Below, in pieces: positions 1 through 11,064 of a stretch of DNA of 64,000 nt. Positions within the stretch are counted from its first letter, which is position 1, and every line of letters starts with the position of its first letter. Origin of the DNA: Rhizoctonia solani (lineage: Eukaryota > Basidiomycota > Agaricomycetes > Cantharellales > Ceratobasidiaceae); assembly GCF_016906535.1 (NCBI RefSeq), contig NC_057377.1, positions 1,612,001 to 1,676,000 of the forward strand. The letters run 5' to 3'. A program made the position numbers and the translations under genes. The notes under the pieces are model-generated. The model saw only the letters and a list, made by a program, of their open reading frames with translations. It was not told where the DNA came from and searched no databases.

Positions 1-901
1 GCTATCAGAGATAGCGGGTATGTGATATTGATATTAGCTGTCGATCCAGGGTAGTGTACAGAGCGAGTAAAAGAACCGGATAGAAGTGATTGAAACACCA
101 ATCGTCGCAAGGACGGGGAAGGGCCTCTATATCGCCCCCCAGGAGATGGGTACCTAATTAAGCCTCTGTCGGTGACATTCCCAAGGTCAAGGGTTGGAAC
201 TAAACAAATTGAGGAAGAAGACCTGTCAACAGGTTTGATACGCAAAGTAGCTGGAGTAAAGACAGTGGCGATCGGTAGAAGCCATGCTACGATAGCGAGA
301 AGTAGAGCGAGTCTTGCTGAGCGGTAGAGGTCTGCTTGAAACAAACTTCTTGGGTCTCCTCCAAAAGCTCCGAATAAAGAATCAAGTGCCTTGACTGAGA
401 AGGTACTACCTCTCACAGATTTCCATACTTGCTGGGTAAATGCCATTCCCATCGAGGCCAATAGAGCTGTTTTGAGGCCCATAGCTAGCGCTGTCCCAAT
501 CCTAATAGCCCAAGCTTGATCGAACGAGGTTGTTAACCTTCCGTCCAGATAAGAATTGAACGCGTGGTGGGCTACCCCACAACCAACCCCTATAATTAAC
601 AGGCATGACATTAAAATAGTGGTCCATAGGTCTAATCTACCCGGATCCAAAAATGAGTCGTCAAGATTATCTTCCAGATCAAAGGCATGGACCTCGTGGA
701 GTATGTCAAAATTCACCTGCTTGGTGGGGCGAATATGAGCCACGACATTGCTGCGGGTGCCCTCGTGGACACCCAGTTGCAAGGAGGACCGAGTTTGGTG
801 GTGTCCAAGGAGGTGGGTTTCATCTTCAGATAAATTTACCAGTACGTTTTAAGTTTTACTTATTAGTGAGCGAAAATACGTTGACACTTACCCTCACTCA
901 T
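1..901 (-). CDS. Multi-pass membrane protein, uncharacterised (3' end outside window)
   Basis: A tiny first exon (892-901, ATG plus seven bases) is joined across a 68-nt GTAAGT...AAG intron (824-891) to a long exon that stays open from 823 to the window edge, so only the N-terminal part (about 275 residues) is visible. The protein starts MSEDETHLLGHHQT. It then has at least three hydrophobic segments: around WTTILMSCLLIIGVG, RIGTALAMGLKTALLASMG and ARLALLLAIVAWLLPIATV. A conserved-looking HHAFNSYLDGR motif follows the first segment. This layout matches a large family of fungal membrane proteins of unknown role that are sometimes misnamed 'formylmethionine deformylase-like'; that link is from memory and weak. 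Function is not known. A CACGTG lies at 1224-1229, about 320 bp upstream. Confidence 0.72.
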
Positions 902-2129
902 TTTCCGGCTTCAATAAAAGATATGAAAAGTCAGAAGGTCAGCCGGGGATGTAGAAATCGTGTTGTAAAATCAAGACTTTGGTCCAGAGTTAGGGCTTAG
1001 GAAATACCCGTGGAATGCCCTCGCCAAGTCGTAATAGAAACGTTAAAGCGAATAAGCACAGCCCGCCCACCCAAACCTGGGAGGTCGTGGTACACAAGTC
1101 AAATCTCTTCTTGGATCAAAAAAGAAAGTACATGTCAGGGAAGGCTCTACAATACGAGCATACTGTGCTTTGGTAAGAGTAGTATACAGCGCCAAGCTTA
1201 CTCAAGCTGCGCAGCCTTGTGATCACGTGTGGCATTTTTTAATACACCTCCATATATAAACAATGCGGGAGCTGCATGCGAACTGGGCAAACCGCTCATA
1301 AAACACCGAACCGTAAACCGCTACAACGAAACACAAGAGCTACAGAACCAGAAGCGGAGACAAAACAAAACACAAGGAAGTAGCGCGGTCAGAGGACAAG
1401 AAAAAGTCGGCGTATTCACATGTGGCATTGTCCGAGCAAACTTTGGGCTCAACCAGATCATAATTGACATGTGTCATCTTTTAAATAGGGGAGCCAGACT
1501 ATGGGTCTTTAGCAATAAATTTTGAGTGACATTGCTCGACACTCCAGGTCTAATTCGCCGGGCTGAACACGGCTTAGTGCTTGGGATTAATAATAGAGTT
1601 TGCATAAATCCTATATCAAACGAGTACTTCCAAATAAATGATTCTATGCTCGTATACATACATTCTGAAACGATCTTATAATTAAGCACAATTTTGTATT
1701 AGCGTATTCAGAAGTATAATAACGTTAACATACAAAACTAGCCTGGCAATAACTTTTTTAATGATTTAATGTAGAAAGAGTCGAGCTCCGACAGAATAAT
1801 TGAGTTGTGAATATGGCTCGCATTCATCAAACCGAAGCACGAATACGGGGTGGCTCCAGGCAAGGGCTCGTTCTTTTGTCTTATACACAAAGACAACCTG
1901 AGGATCCTGATCACTCGATCAGGAAGCATATACATGTCGGCGTTTGATCCATCGGTGTTGTGGTTAAATCCGAAGGCACTTCCAGCCGTGATAAGTGGCA
2001 CTGGTGTCAGGATGACAAGGGCTAGGCCAAGGAGGAGTGGGCTGTTTATGGATGAGGCTTTGCAGCGAGCATTATCTAGACGCGAATCGTCGAACACACC
2101 TTCATCAAGTCTAATACCTCTCTCCTATC
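902..2129. other. Intergenic, no supported gene
   Basis: This is the gap between the membrane-protein start and the F-box gene; the two are divergent. It contains a CACGTG at 1224-1229 and AT-rich stretches. A minus-strand open frame at 1738-2097 (119 aa) has one hydrophobic patch (LLLGLALVILTPVPLITAG). It has no clean signal peptide at its N-terminus and no recognisable family, so I do not call it a gene. Confidence 0.5.
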
Positions 2130-3416
2130 ATGTCATGCCCATTGCTTCCTCTGGAGTGCTGTTTAGAGATATTCTCCTATGTGTCAGACCCGGCCACTTT
2201 TATCTCGCTTATTCTGGCTAGCCAACAATTGTAAGGTTTCTTCCGTCTGTTCCGAAATTCGCCTTACTTACGGGGCTTGGTACCATGTGTTCACGATGCG
2301 GGATGAAAATTAGCCGGGAGTTAGCTACACCATTATTATATCAGAACGTCTCACTTTTTACTGAAAGTGCAGTGCGTCAGTACTGCAGATCCATTGAAAA
2401 CAACCCCAAGCTTGCATTACTAGTTCAATCTTTTAGTATTGCATCCTCGGCTACTCCTCAAGATGTCTCATCCCAGCTTACTTTTCTGCATGAGATTCAC
2501 AGCGCTCTCAAACGCATGTCTTCCTTGACCGAGCTATCTATTTTTTTGGACGAGAAACCCCCGTACCAGCAGCGCCACTGGTATGTTCAATATTATTACC
2601 ATCCGAACAACTTATCGTCTAACTTGAAAACGTATTTTTTTTTAATTTCGATCGATATGCGCCACCCCCACAAACCGCAGGATCTTCGAAGGTACAGCTT
2701 TTCGACTACGTTGCCTCAAGTTAGGAATGGACTACGATTCAGGCCTTATAGACTTCCTTACACATCAACCGTCTATTGAATCACTTACACTCCTTGGTGC
2801 TATTCCAAACCACCTCACTTCAATGCGTTTGGATCTCCCTGAGACCGCATTACCTAACTTGAGGCATTTCCATGGACATTACACCCAAGTACTGGCATTC
2901 GTTCCTCGGCGTCCTGTACAAAGCGTTTACATCACTCTAGTCGACGATACGGGTGAATTTGAAGACTCGGATGTTTTTACATGCCTCAAGGATACAGTCG
3001 AGACAATAGCACAGAACGCAGGGCCATTAGAAGAAATTACGTTCGAAGATGAGGATACGGATTATGGGTTATTGGAAGTGGTGTTATGTAATTTGCCACA
3101 CTTGAAAGCTGTTACATTGTGTGTTTCGCAATACGGACAAAGTTGGGTAAGTAAAATATTCCAGGAGCGTGTCTTCCTACTGAAAATCTTGATGGGAATA
3201 CAGCTACGGTACTCCAATCCTCAATGGTTTGGCTTCGTAAGGAGTAAATCGCCGGGCCAACTAGCTCAGTTACAAAGCTTAAACATTACACATGATATAT
3301 ATGCCTCACCTTTAGATCGCCCACCAGTGATCACCCTTGATTTCAACCCCATATTTGTCCTGAGGACTACGTTTCACGATTCTCTCTATGCACCGTTCCT
3401 ACGTTCGGAGGCTTGA
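2130..3416 (+). CDS. F-box-like / leucine-rich repeat protein
   Basis: The predicted protein is about 348-367 aa. The start MSCPLLPLECCLEIFSYVSD is a typical F-box opening (LPLE...I), which binds Skp1 in SCF ubiquitin ligases in this family. Exons are 2130-2230, 2314-2580 and 2681-3416. Introns 2231-2313 (GTAAGG...TTAG) and 2581-2680 (GTATGT...GCAG) restore one frame through RELATPLLYQNVSLF and FEGTAFRLRCLKLG. The middle and C-terminal parts have leucine-spaced LRR-like segments (FLTHQPSIESLTLLG, LPNLRHFHGH, LPHLKAVTLCVS). A stretch of 57 nt beginning GTAAGT at about 3148 and ending in CAG is open and a multiple of three, so it may be coding or a further intron. The substrate is unknown. Such genes are highly expanded in Agaricomycetes. 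Confidence 0.8.
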
Positions 3417-4831
3417 ATTCGACCCTCAACTAATTATCAACAGAACATGTGGATTAGCACACTCCCTATTTGGACAGAGCAAAATGCCGCCAATGCCCTA
3501 ATCACGCAACGAATCTCGATTGCTTTTACATTCATGCCATATCAACCTATCTTTGGCCTATATATTCCATCTTATTTATGTATGATTCTGTATGGTTGGT
3601 TGGTAGGAGCGTATATATGATGACTTTCAAGTTCGTGATTAACTCAGGGTTCGCGAGCGTTGTCTCCCTGTCATTCTTCGAGTGCTCACACTCTCATCAA
3701 ATGATATAGGATATTAATCTGCGTCCACGGCATACCAGCACCCTCAATTCCACTAAAAAGGCTAAACGGACCGAAGAATAAGGTCCCAATACACGGTTCG
3801 CCCTTGTGACCGGTGTGCTGAGTCCATTGGACAGCTGATAGAATTCACTTGTACCTGAAGGTTTCTCTTACAAACTTACAGGCCTGTAGTAGATCAGTTT
3901 CGCGACTGAGCCTTCCGGTGATGGGTGGGAGATCGTTCTTGATACGGAAAGGATTAAGAGTTTAGATAGTAACAACTTTCTAAGAGCTCGAATATCTTAA
4001 GGATACGCATGTTTAAGCATGGGTGGGCCTGGCCAGCCAGTTGCTCAACGTCCAAGAGTTTCGAATGCACTGTACGTGCTTTAGATTGCTTTAATAGGAA
4101 ACTTATTCATCAGTACAACCGTTGTTCTAAGCTTGGCCATGTTCGAGTTTGAACAGACCCCAGGAAGTAAAAGCCCAAGTGGATTTATATAGAAAAAGAA
4201 GAGAAGGATCTTTCATCCGGAAACCAGTAGGGGCTTTGAAAACCGACTTGCGAACAACTTTGCCGCGCCATCAAGTAACTTTGACACTGAAATCCGGTAG
4301 TCTGAGCCATGAGCTATTGGTAACCATATTGGTATCTTCCATGAGCCGTAGTTCAGATAGAATAGTATTACCTAGTTTCGTGAGAACAGGGTATATGGTG
4401 ATAGATGTTAACGGGGAGAAGCCAGATCCCTCTTAATTGATCATAAGCCGTACATTTACTCTGCAAATTTTACTGGAATTCATGAACACGAAAATGTTCA
4501 AGAAGCATAAACGAAATGATTATGATCATCTTACTTAAGCTTCTCGAGAATTTCGGGCTCATGAGCTCCGGTGGATTTTGTAGAGCATGTGTAAATTGAA
4601 GTCCGTCATGGAGTTTGTGCACAGTGCACAATCTCCACTATCCTCCAAGGCATTGAAGAATTGATTTCGCTATCGCTGATGTCGTTCGGCTCTACCAATG
4701 ACTATCATCATATTCATCGCCTCGTCCAGCGATTGGCAAGTTCAATATCCTTAGGAATCGTTAACTGAACTGTAGTATTATTGGTAGCCTCTGTGTAGTG
4801 AATCACGCTTGTACGGGCGCGCATTCATTCC
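3417..4831. other. Intergenic, no supported gene
   Basis: Only short, unrelated open frames occur here (for example 3470-3709 and 4149-4436). I see no splice-linked coding structure, tRNA or recognisable repeat before the inverted repeat that begins at 4832. Confidence 0.5.
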
Positions 4832-4901
4832 ATGTACTCGTGTTGACATAAAGTATGTGAACACAATAGATTGAGTTCCAGTAGCTGCAGATGTGACTTA
4901 A

Positions 4902-5093
4902 TCACTTAGTCTCAATAATAAAATATGTATATTGGAGTGCCTTGCATTTTATCCAAGTGTCAGAAAATCCAAAAGCTGAGACAGAGGGAGGTGAGGGTGC
5001 ACACATGAAAATGAGCATAAATCTAGCATAGGAAGGCAGCTAGATACAAAGAAAAGAAGTAAATAAAATGATAGTTGGAAGTGTCTTGACCAT
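4902..5093 (-). CDS. Mirror copy of the 39-aa micro-gene in left arm
   Basis: By symmetry of the inverted repeat (positions sum to 10365), exon 5048-5093, intron 4976-5047 and exon 4902-4975 encode the same 39 residues on the minus strand. The two copies are divergent. Their putative starts are about 180 bp apart across the 68-bp spacer, which would have to contain both promoters. The same caution applies as for the right-arm copy. Confidence 0.22.
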
Positions 5094-5271
5094 GTTTGCG
5101 CTTTGAAGCAAGTGTAAATGTTTTGTGGTTAGAGAGATACGTTTGATATAATATTGATGGTTTTGAGTATTTTCATATGTAATTCATAGGAATGATCAGC
5201 ATCCAGTACCATTTTGTATCAAACGTATCTCTCTAACCACAAAACATTTACACTTGCTTCAAAGCGCAAAC

Positions 5272-5463
5272 ATGGTCAAGACACTTCCAACTATCATTTT
5301 ATTTACTTCTTTTCTTTGTATCTAGCTGCCTTCCTATGCTAGATTTATGCTCATTTTCATGTGTGCACCCTCACCTCCCTCTGTCTCAGCTTTTGGATTT
5401 TCTGACACTTGGATAAAATGCAAGGCACTCCAATATACATATTTTATTATTGAGACTAAGTGA
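5272..5463 (+). CDS. Possible 39-aa signal-peptide-like micro-gene in right arm of inverted repeat
   Basis: Exon 5272-5317 reads MVKTLPTIILFTSFL and is followed by a GTATCT...CTCAG intron (5318-5389). Exon 5390-5463 reads on in phase (SFGFSDTWIKCKALQ...) to a TGA, 40 codons in total. The N-terminus has one Lys followed by a hydrophobic run, like a secretion signal. The mature part would be only about 20 residues with one Cys. The same structure exists in the left arm. A peptide this short can arise by chance, and no family is recognised, so this remains tentative. Confidence 0.25.
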
Positions 5464-5533
5464 TTAAGTCACATCTGCAGCTACTGGAACTCAATCTATT
5501 GTGTTCACATACTTTATGTCAACATGAGTACAT

Positions 5534-6855
5534 CAAAATATTTGACTTTGCTCTGTGCCGGCAATCTCAGAGCCTCGTGGTCCACCTTATGACTCGAAAC
5601 TACACCATAGCGCGATCAGTCTGGCCAACACTTCATGATAATACGTAGAAACCTAATTTGATGCTGAGAAGCTAGAATAATCAGAGAAGTTAGGACGATT
5701 GATGTCCCAGTCTTGCGCACTGGAGCTTGGACGAAACCATCTAAAAACTTCTGAATGTATGCGTGACCACGTGACCTTTCCGGCGCTTAGCCCCTATCTG
5801 ATATCTGCGTCCCTATATAGACCACCTTTCGTATGCCCCTTCCCCTTAGTTAGCTTCGCTATTTATCGTGGCCGCTGAGTTATTTGTCTCTCTTGCAGCG
5901 TTATAATGACCGGGACCCAATGCTCAAGGTGATTCTCAAATGAGGCTGAGTAATTGGGCCGCGGATGGTTGGCAAAATCTCAGCGTCGTTCGAATTTCCC
6001 GTACCTTTGTTGGATGCGCGGCGTGTTAGCACCGGTACGTGATGTGAGTGGTTAGCCTTGTTCGCTTGTAGCTCTTTAAATATGAATAAAAAAAACACCG
6101 GCACGTGACCGTATGGTCTTCGACGAAATCGTAGCCTCTCATCCCTATCCAATAGGGGGTCGATACATACCTGTATTGGCGATATCGCCCCTCCTCGCTC
6201 GTCTCCCGCCATACTGAGAGGTACCAGAAATCTAGTGGCTTTTGGGGTTCACCATGCGCTATTAGATCTCCGTACCGCTTATAGGTAGTGGGAGCGCATA
6301 TAAATGTCATTGAGTAAGGATAATGGGGGGGGGGGGTAATACGTATGCAAAAAGGGGAAGCCCGTGCGTCAGGAGATGCGCTGAGGATTGTGTGGCACAA
6401 GAGCTTGGGTGAGCGGGATCAAAACAAGCAAAGTGGGCCTTGTGAAAGTCCGCGATCTTCCGCCGGAGAGGACAAGTCGGGTGATTGACGATTCATGTTT
6501 TCGGCTGATCCAGGCGAGCTGCAGAACAACAGCCCAGATAGTCTCATGATGCAATGGCTATGGGACAAGGACAAGTAGGCAAGCGCGCATACCATCGGAT
6601 CTAGTAAACATATATCACCTCCACAAGCTATGGCAATATTCTATATACATACTTTTATTCATAAAGTCAGCTTTGGGGGTTTGTCTTATACCTGGCGTAG
6701 GCCGGAGTTTTGAAATACTTTCGTCGGATGAAATTAGGGATATTGCTAAGGCTTGCATGAGTTCATGCAAATAAATGTGCTCAAAAATACTACTTTGCTG
6801 CATTATAAATACATATCATCAAATCATCATCGAACTCGTAACTTCTCTTGTCTAC
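5534..6855. other. Intergenic, no supported gene; E-boxes and a poly-G tract
   Basis: No coding structure was found. CACGTG occurs at 5768-5773 (followed by a TATATAGAC-like AT box near 5813) and at 6102-6107. A run of about 12 G residues sits near 6327-6338. Overlapping minus-strand open frames between 5901 and 6803 have no recognisable protein features. Confidence 0.5.
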
Positions 6856-8903
6856 TTATGCGTCACCAGGATTGACAGTAAGAGGGGTATCCATAATCCA
6901 CCTGACAAACATATCCAACGCGGCCTCAGGTTGATCGTACGGGACCATGTGGCCGGCATCGTAAATCTGGACGTAGGTAACGTTTCCGGCGGTAAATTGG
7001 CCCTTGCCACCAGCAGTCTTGACAAAACCGGCAGGCTTGTTTGTCTTGCTAGATAGAGGAATGAACGGAACTTGCTTCGCGGCTTGGAAATCTGCCTGGA
7101 AGGAAGTCTCCAATCCCTCGAGCCATTGGAGATTACCCTAAAATGGCGTGTAAGAGAGCGGTAGAGCGCTTCGCAAAAACTACTTACGATCGCGTTGCAC
7201 ATAAAATCGGCGTTACCAGCGTAAATGAGCAGGCGGACACCGTCTTCGATAAGCTCGGGCAACAATGCGGCGGCATTGTGCATTCCGTCACCTTGCATCA
7301 TAAAGGCCTGGTTGACTTTCATATTGCAGCCTGGAAGTAAACGTTGATTAGTAAGACGCATGACAACGGGTTTGTCTAACTGACTCTTGAATTCACGATC
7401 ACCGACAGCACCAAGCTCGGACTTGACCTTGTCATCGTTCATGAAAGTCTCGATCCACTCAAGCTGGCGGTAGCAGAGATCACCATCCTCGGCCTTGTTG
7501 CACTTGCGACGTACATCGTAAGGGTTCAGACCAAGTTGCTACAAATACAAGTTTAGTCAGTTTTCTTATCCTTCCCTGGACGAACTTGCAACGCACTTGG
7601 AAGGAGCCAAACATCTGAGACCAGCAGTAAAGAGCGGCAGGGACACAAGACAAGCGGTTGTTGTAGTCATAACAACTCTTAATCAAACGCTGGCAAGTCG
7701 GAACCTTGGCACGCAAGCTAGTACACTGTGGGCCATTGGTGTCAAATACTGGGTAGGGACCATCGCAGGCGTATTCAGGGACCGACGCGAACTGTGTGTA
7801 TGGCTCGGTCAAGCCTTGCAAATAACCGGTCAACTCGGAGCTCACAGCTCGGTGATAGAGGGACGCACCGTTTCCAATTAATACACTGTCCAAATGCAGA
7901 ACCTTGACCTTGTTGTCAGGAAGGAGTCCCTGAGTGGCACGGGCCTTGATTTCCTTGTTCTTGGTATGAATCACGTGGGCAATATTAGGGAGATAAGTGC
8001 CTCCATATGATTCACCGGAGATATGGAGAGAACCTGAGTACTCGGGGAAGCGGTTGACGAAAAGTTCGAGGAATGACCACACATCCTCCGCGGCGACTGG
8101 AGAGGTATTCACGCCACCGTTCTTCGAGTACGAATAGCCAACATTGATGGGTTCTGCAGGAGGCACGTGAGCTAATGTAACAAGGAGACAAAGAGGTCTT
8201 ACGATCAAGGAACAACATATTAGCGTGAGTATTCCAAGAGTACTTGTTGTATGTAGTGTTTTGGCCGTTGTTTGCAATGTTGCACGGCCCGAGCTCGAAA
8301 AGCAAGCCAGTGGATGACGAACAGCCAGGTCCACCGTTCAACCAGAGCACCAGTGGTGCTTTGGCTGGGTTGGCGCGCGACTCGAAGAACCTATTTGTAA
8401 CCATTGGCTAAAAATGGAAACAAAAATGTGATTAAAAAACGCACCAGAAAAACAAATGCTTGTCATCATCAATATCGAGGTAACCGCTGTACTGCTTGAC
8501 ATTGGGGTCACAGAGCTGAGGTTTCTTGACACGGATCTGGTATCCTGGGAAAGATGCATGACGGAAGCGTTCATCTGCCATCAGGTCTTATCAGAAAACT
8601 GCGGCACAGCTTATCAGGTCGGCGCCACTCACAAACAATGTCGTTCTGCTTCACAAACTCGGTGTTCCCCACACTCCACTCCTGGACCGTGTCCTCCACC
8701 TTGTTCGAGATCTTTTCGCCGGCATGAAGAACTGTGTCAAGGAGGTGCTCGGCGCCACGGAAGACATCGCCAAACACGTTTTCAGCGGTTTCAGCAATAA
8801 TCTTATCGACGCTCATACGTAGCTGCGTGCTCTCTTCATTGGAGGCAGCCGGAGTGGCAGCTACAAGAGACGCAAGAGAAAGCAAAGCAAGTGCCGACTT
8901 CAT
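6856..8903 (-). CDS. Serine carboxypeptidase, CPY-like (peptidase family S10)
   Basis: Seven exons give a 574-aa preproprotein: 8633-8903, 8445-8574, 8203-8390, 7597-8153, 7385-7538, 7188-7330 and 6856-7137. All phases close. It starts with a signal peptide ([19 protein letters not shown]), then a propeptide of about 100 residues, then the mature enzyme ([17 protein letters not shown]). The oxyanion/substrate segment is [15 protein letters not shown]. The catalytic triad is visible: Ser in [12 protein letters not shown], Asp in [13 protein letters not shown], and His in [16 protein letters not shown]. The family removes C-terminal residues in the vacuole or outside the cell. Length and propeptide fit the vacuolar carboxypeptidase Y type. 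It is the most divergent of three S10 genes in this window. It diverges from SRP14 across 111 bp. Confidence 0.95.
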
Positions 8904-9014
8904 ATCGAATGGTAGTGGGTCGGAATGAGAGCCAACGCCCATGGCGCGGGACCCTTAATACCATGCGAGAATGGTCACGTGAGGATGAGTCAGACGTCAT
9001 CTCCGGCCACCACA
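8904..9014. promoter_or_regulatory. Compact bidirectional promoter between carboxypeptidase and SRP14
   Basis: Only 111 bp separate the two divergent ATGs (8903 minus, 9015 plus). The gap contains a CACGTG palindrome in the context GGTCACGTGAGG at 8976-8981, an E-box that bHLH regulators can bind. No clear TATA box is seen. Any promoter for either gene must lie here or inside the neighbouring transcription unit. Confidence 0.7.
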
Positions 9015-9668
9015 ATGGAACTCGTCCAGCATGAGGAGGTCCGTGAAACCGTAATGAATTACGTTTGTCTACTGATGTATGATTGTAGTTCTTGAAGAGG
9101 CTGTCGGAGCTATTTGACAAGTGCAATTCGTCCAAGGGTAGCATTTGGCTAACCCATAAGCGCTGTGAGTGAGTACGACACTCTGCTAGGGAACGACTCG
9201 AACTCACCCAATACGATATAGTGGCATACGAGCCTAATGGGCCACCCGAAGGTGAGGGCCCCGATCGGGAGTATCCATGCCTAGTGAGAGCAGTCGATGG
9301 ACGAGATGTCAAGTTTTCCACAACTGTATGTCTAGATAATTCGCCCTTGGCCCAATGCAAGACGGCTAATCGATTTATCTTATCGCTAGGTTTCTTCTGC
9401 TGAATTGCCAAAATTTCACGCAGCCTACAGTGCGCTTCTGCGACAGTCAATGCCCGGACTAAGAAAGCGCGATAAGAAGAAGGAGAAAGCTAAGGCTGAG
9501 GCAACGGCGGCGCGCAGACAAAAACTGGAGACGGACGTCGTCGTTACTGGCTCGAAAAGAGGTCGTGGTCGTGCGAAGCGCCAGCGTAAGGTCAAAGCGG
9601 CGATCAAGCAACAGGAGACCAGAAAGCTGATCGCAGAAAAGCAACAAACAAAAACTTCCAATAAGTAG
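9015..9668 (+). CDS. SRP14: Signal recognition particle 14-kDa subunit (SRP14)
   Basis: Four exons (9015-9038, 9089-9164, 9222-9325, 9390-9668) give 160 aa with consistent phases. The N-terminal part shows the SRP14 pattern: FLKRLSELFDKCNSSKGSIW followed by VRAVDGRDVKFSTTVSSAELPKFHAAYSALLR (split here for reading). The protein partners SRP9 to bind the Alu domain of SRP RNA and slow translation during targeting to the endoplasmic reticulum. The C-terminus is a long Lys/Arg/Ala-rich tail (KKKEKAKAEATAARRQK, SKRGRGRAKRQRKVKAA), usual for fungal SRP14 and suited to RNA contact. The first exon has only 24 nt. It shares its promoter with the divergent carboxypeptidase gene. Confidence 0.93.
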
Positions 9669-11064
9669 GATACAGTTCATGTGCCCATCATCGTGAAATG
9701 ACCCGAATAATGTGGAAGATCGCCCTAACGCATAAATGGAGCGGGATGGAACCTCGATGAAAACACGCTTTGCCATCTAGTTCAGCCTTGTACACCACGT
9801 TCTCAGGGCTGTATGAATTATTTTTTTTCGCTTTACGCGAGCGTGCTCTAGGCCTGGCGGATGATGCTGTCCAGCATTGATATTATATGAGCCACATTTC
9901 ATTCAGCCAGGTGCCGAAGTCATATTTCGCCTATACTGCCGTTCCTATTTTAGAACATCCTGAACCAATCTGTGGCGCGTTTACATGGTCAATTCAATTC
10001 AGACCCCGCGATTGTGGCTCGTGTGTGTGGGCCCTGACCTGATAGAATGTTCCCGCGCGGAAGAAAATAGCGACGAGGCTATCTACACGAGATGGACGAT
10101 ATATCCTAGTACGATCTTGGTACATCATGCAAGCCCGTCGGCAATGCCTGTACAATGAACTAAAAAGCGTCTGGAAATGTGGTGCATGGAAACAAAAATA
10201 CTGGCCGCCGCGTACTTATCCCGATATGCATGAGCCTCGGGCCAAGCCCGCTCTGCGAGTCGTCTTCTTTACCTCCACTCCAGCGATAATGCTCCCGTTT
10301 TTCCACTTCCCACTAAATCCTTTTTGGGGTAATAGCCCCTATGACACACCAAACTCCTTCCTGAGCTAACAATTGAGCGACCGGTTATTATCCACGCACG
10401 CACATTTGTACAAGTACATTTCACATTCAATACTTCTACCAGTGAAATCGGGCTATGCTGACGACTGCCGGTGTATGTCATCGTGAAGCCTGAATGTGAA
10501 TGCTTTTTTGATACACCGGCAGACCATAACCGGATGCTCTGTGGCACGATTCGTACCTTGCTAATCCTAATTTCGTAACCTTAGTGGGGACTCTGGGTCC
10601 CAAGCACGAAGCTGTCATCGCTTGTCAAACATGTCACACGCGATGGAGCGTCTGCAGGAAAATATCCGAGATGTAGTTCCACATCTCGGCGATCCAACTA
10701 ATGGTTCCGGTTCGAGGAACCACAATGTACGGGACAGCTACTATATGCATACCAAGGAAGGCACGACCCGGACATCCCACGGTCTCTGTTCGTGTTACCC
10801 CTAGGAATCACCATCACACCGGTACATGCGTGGCCGCTATCTTGGGCTAAGTATGTTGGTGGGTCAATTTTCTACCAGCACATCTTGGGGCACCTTGCTC
10901 TGCACATTCGCGCTAGCACGATCGAAACAATACCCCATCTAGATCACACCATGAAATTGAGTGTACCTGGCATTTCTACCGTGACGAACTTTAGCGATAA
11001 ATACTGGGATGCCACTGGCTTGACATCTGCACCAGGTGCTGGTCTCATCCCCTTTCTTGTCACG
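9669..11064. other. Intergenic, no supported gene
   Basis: This is a 1.4-kb gap before the esterase. An open frame continues upstream of the chosen esterase start to about 10792. Its translation there is not signal-like and resembles no esterase, so I treat it as leader sequence. No repeats or RNA genes were recognised. Confidence 0.45.

Larger units (their letters stand above)
4832..5533. repeat. Long inverted repeat: two 317-bp arms around a 68-bp spacer
   Basis: The left arm 4832-5148 is the reverse complement of the right arm 5217-5533. Position pairs sum to 10365 at both the outer and inner ends, so there is no net insertion or deletion between arms. The only mismatch I found is g4840 against t5525. 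The spacer is 5149-5216. Homology stops abruptly outside (c4831/c5534) and inside. No target-site duplication is evident in the flanks. The arms contain gene-like sequence, described separately. The structure could be a recent inverted duplication, a fold-back element, or a source of double-stranded hairpin RNA; the sequence does not decide between these. Confidence 0.97.

Noticed and set aside
1738..2097. 119-codon minus-strand frame with a hydrophobic patch
   Set aside because: The hydrophobic patch is not at the N-terminus, there are no splice-linked exons, and no family is recognised.
6327..6338. Poly-G run, and similar poly-C/poly-A runs near 35431 and 47862
   Set aside because: They are simple homopolymers common in fungal intergenic and intronic DNA; there is no sign of function.
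7143..7881. Plus-strand frames across the carboxypeptidase gene
   Set aside because: They are antisense to exons with a verified catalytic triad; no independent support.
9425..9776. Minus-strand frames opposite the SRP14 tail
   Set aside because: They are shadows of the Lys/Arg-rich SRP14 coding strand, which gives Leu/Ser/Phe-rich antisense translation.
10792..11064. In-frame upstream extension of the esterase
   Set aside because: It lacks esterase features and would place the signal peptide internally; the ATG at 11065 gives a normal secreted start.
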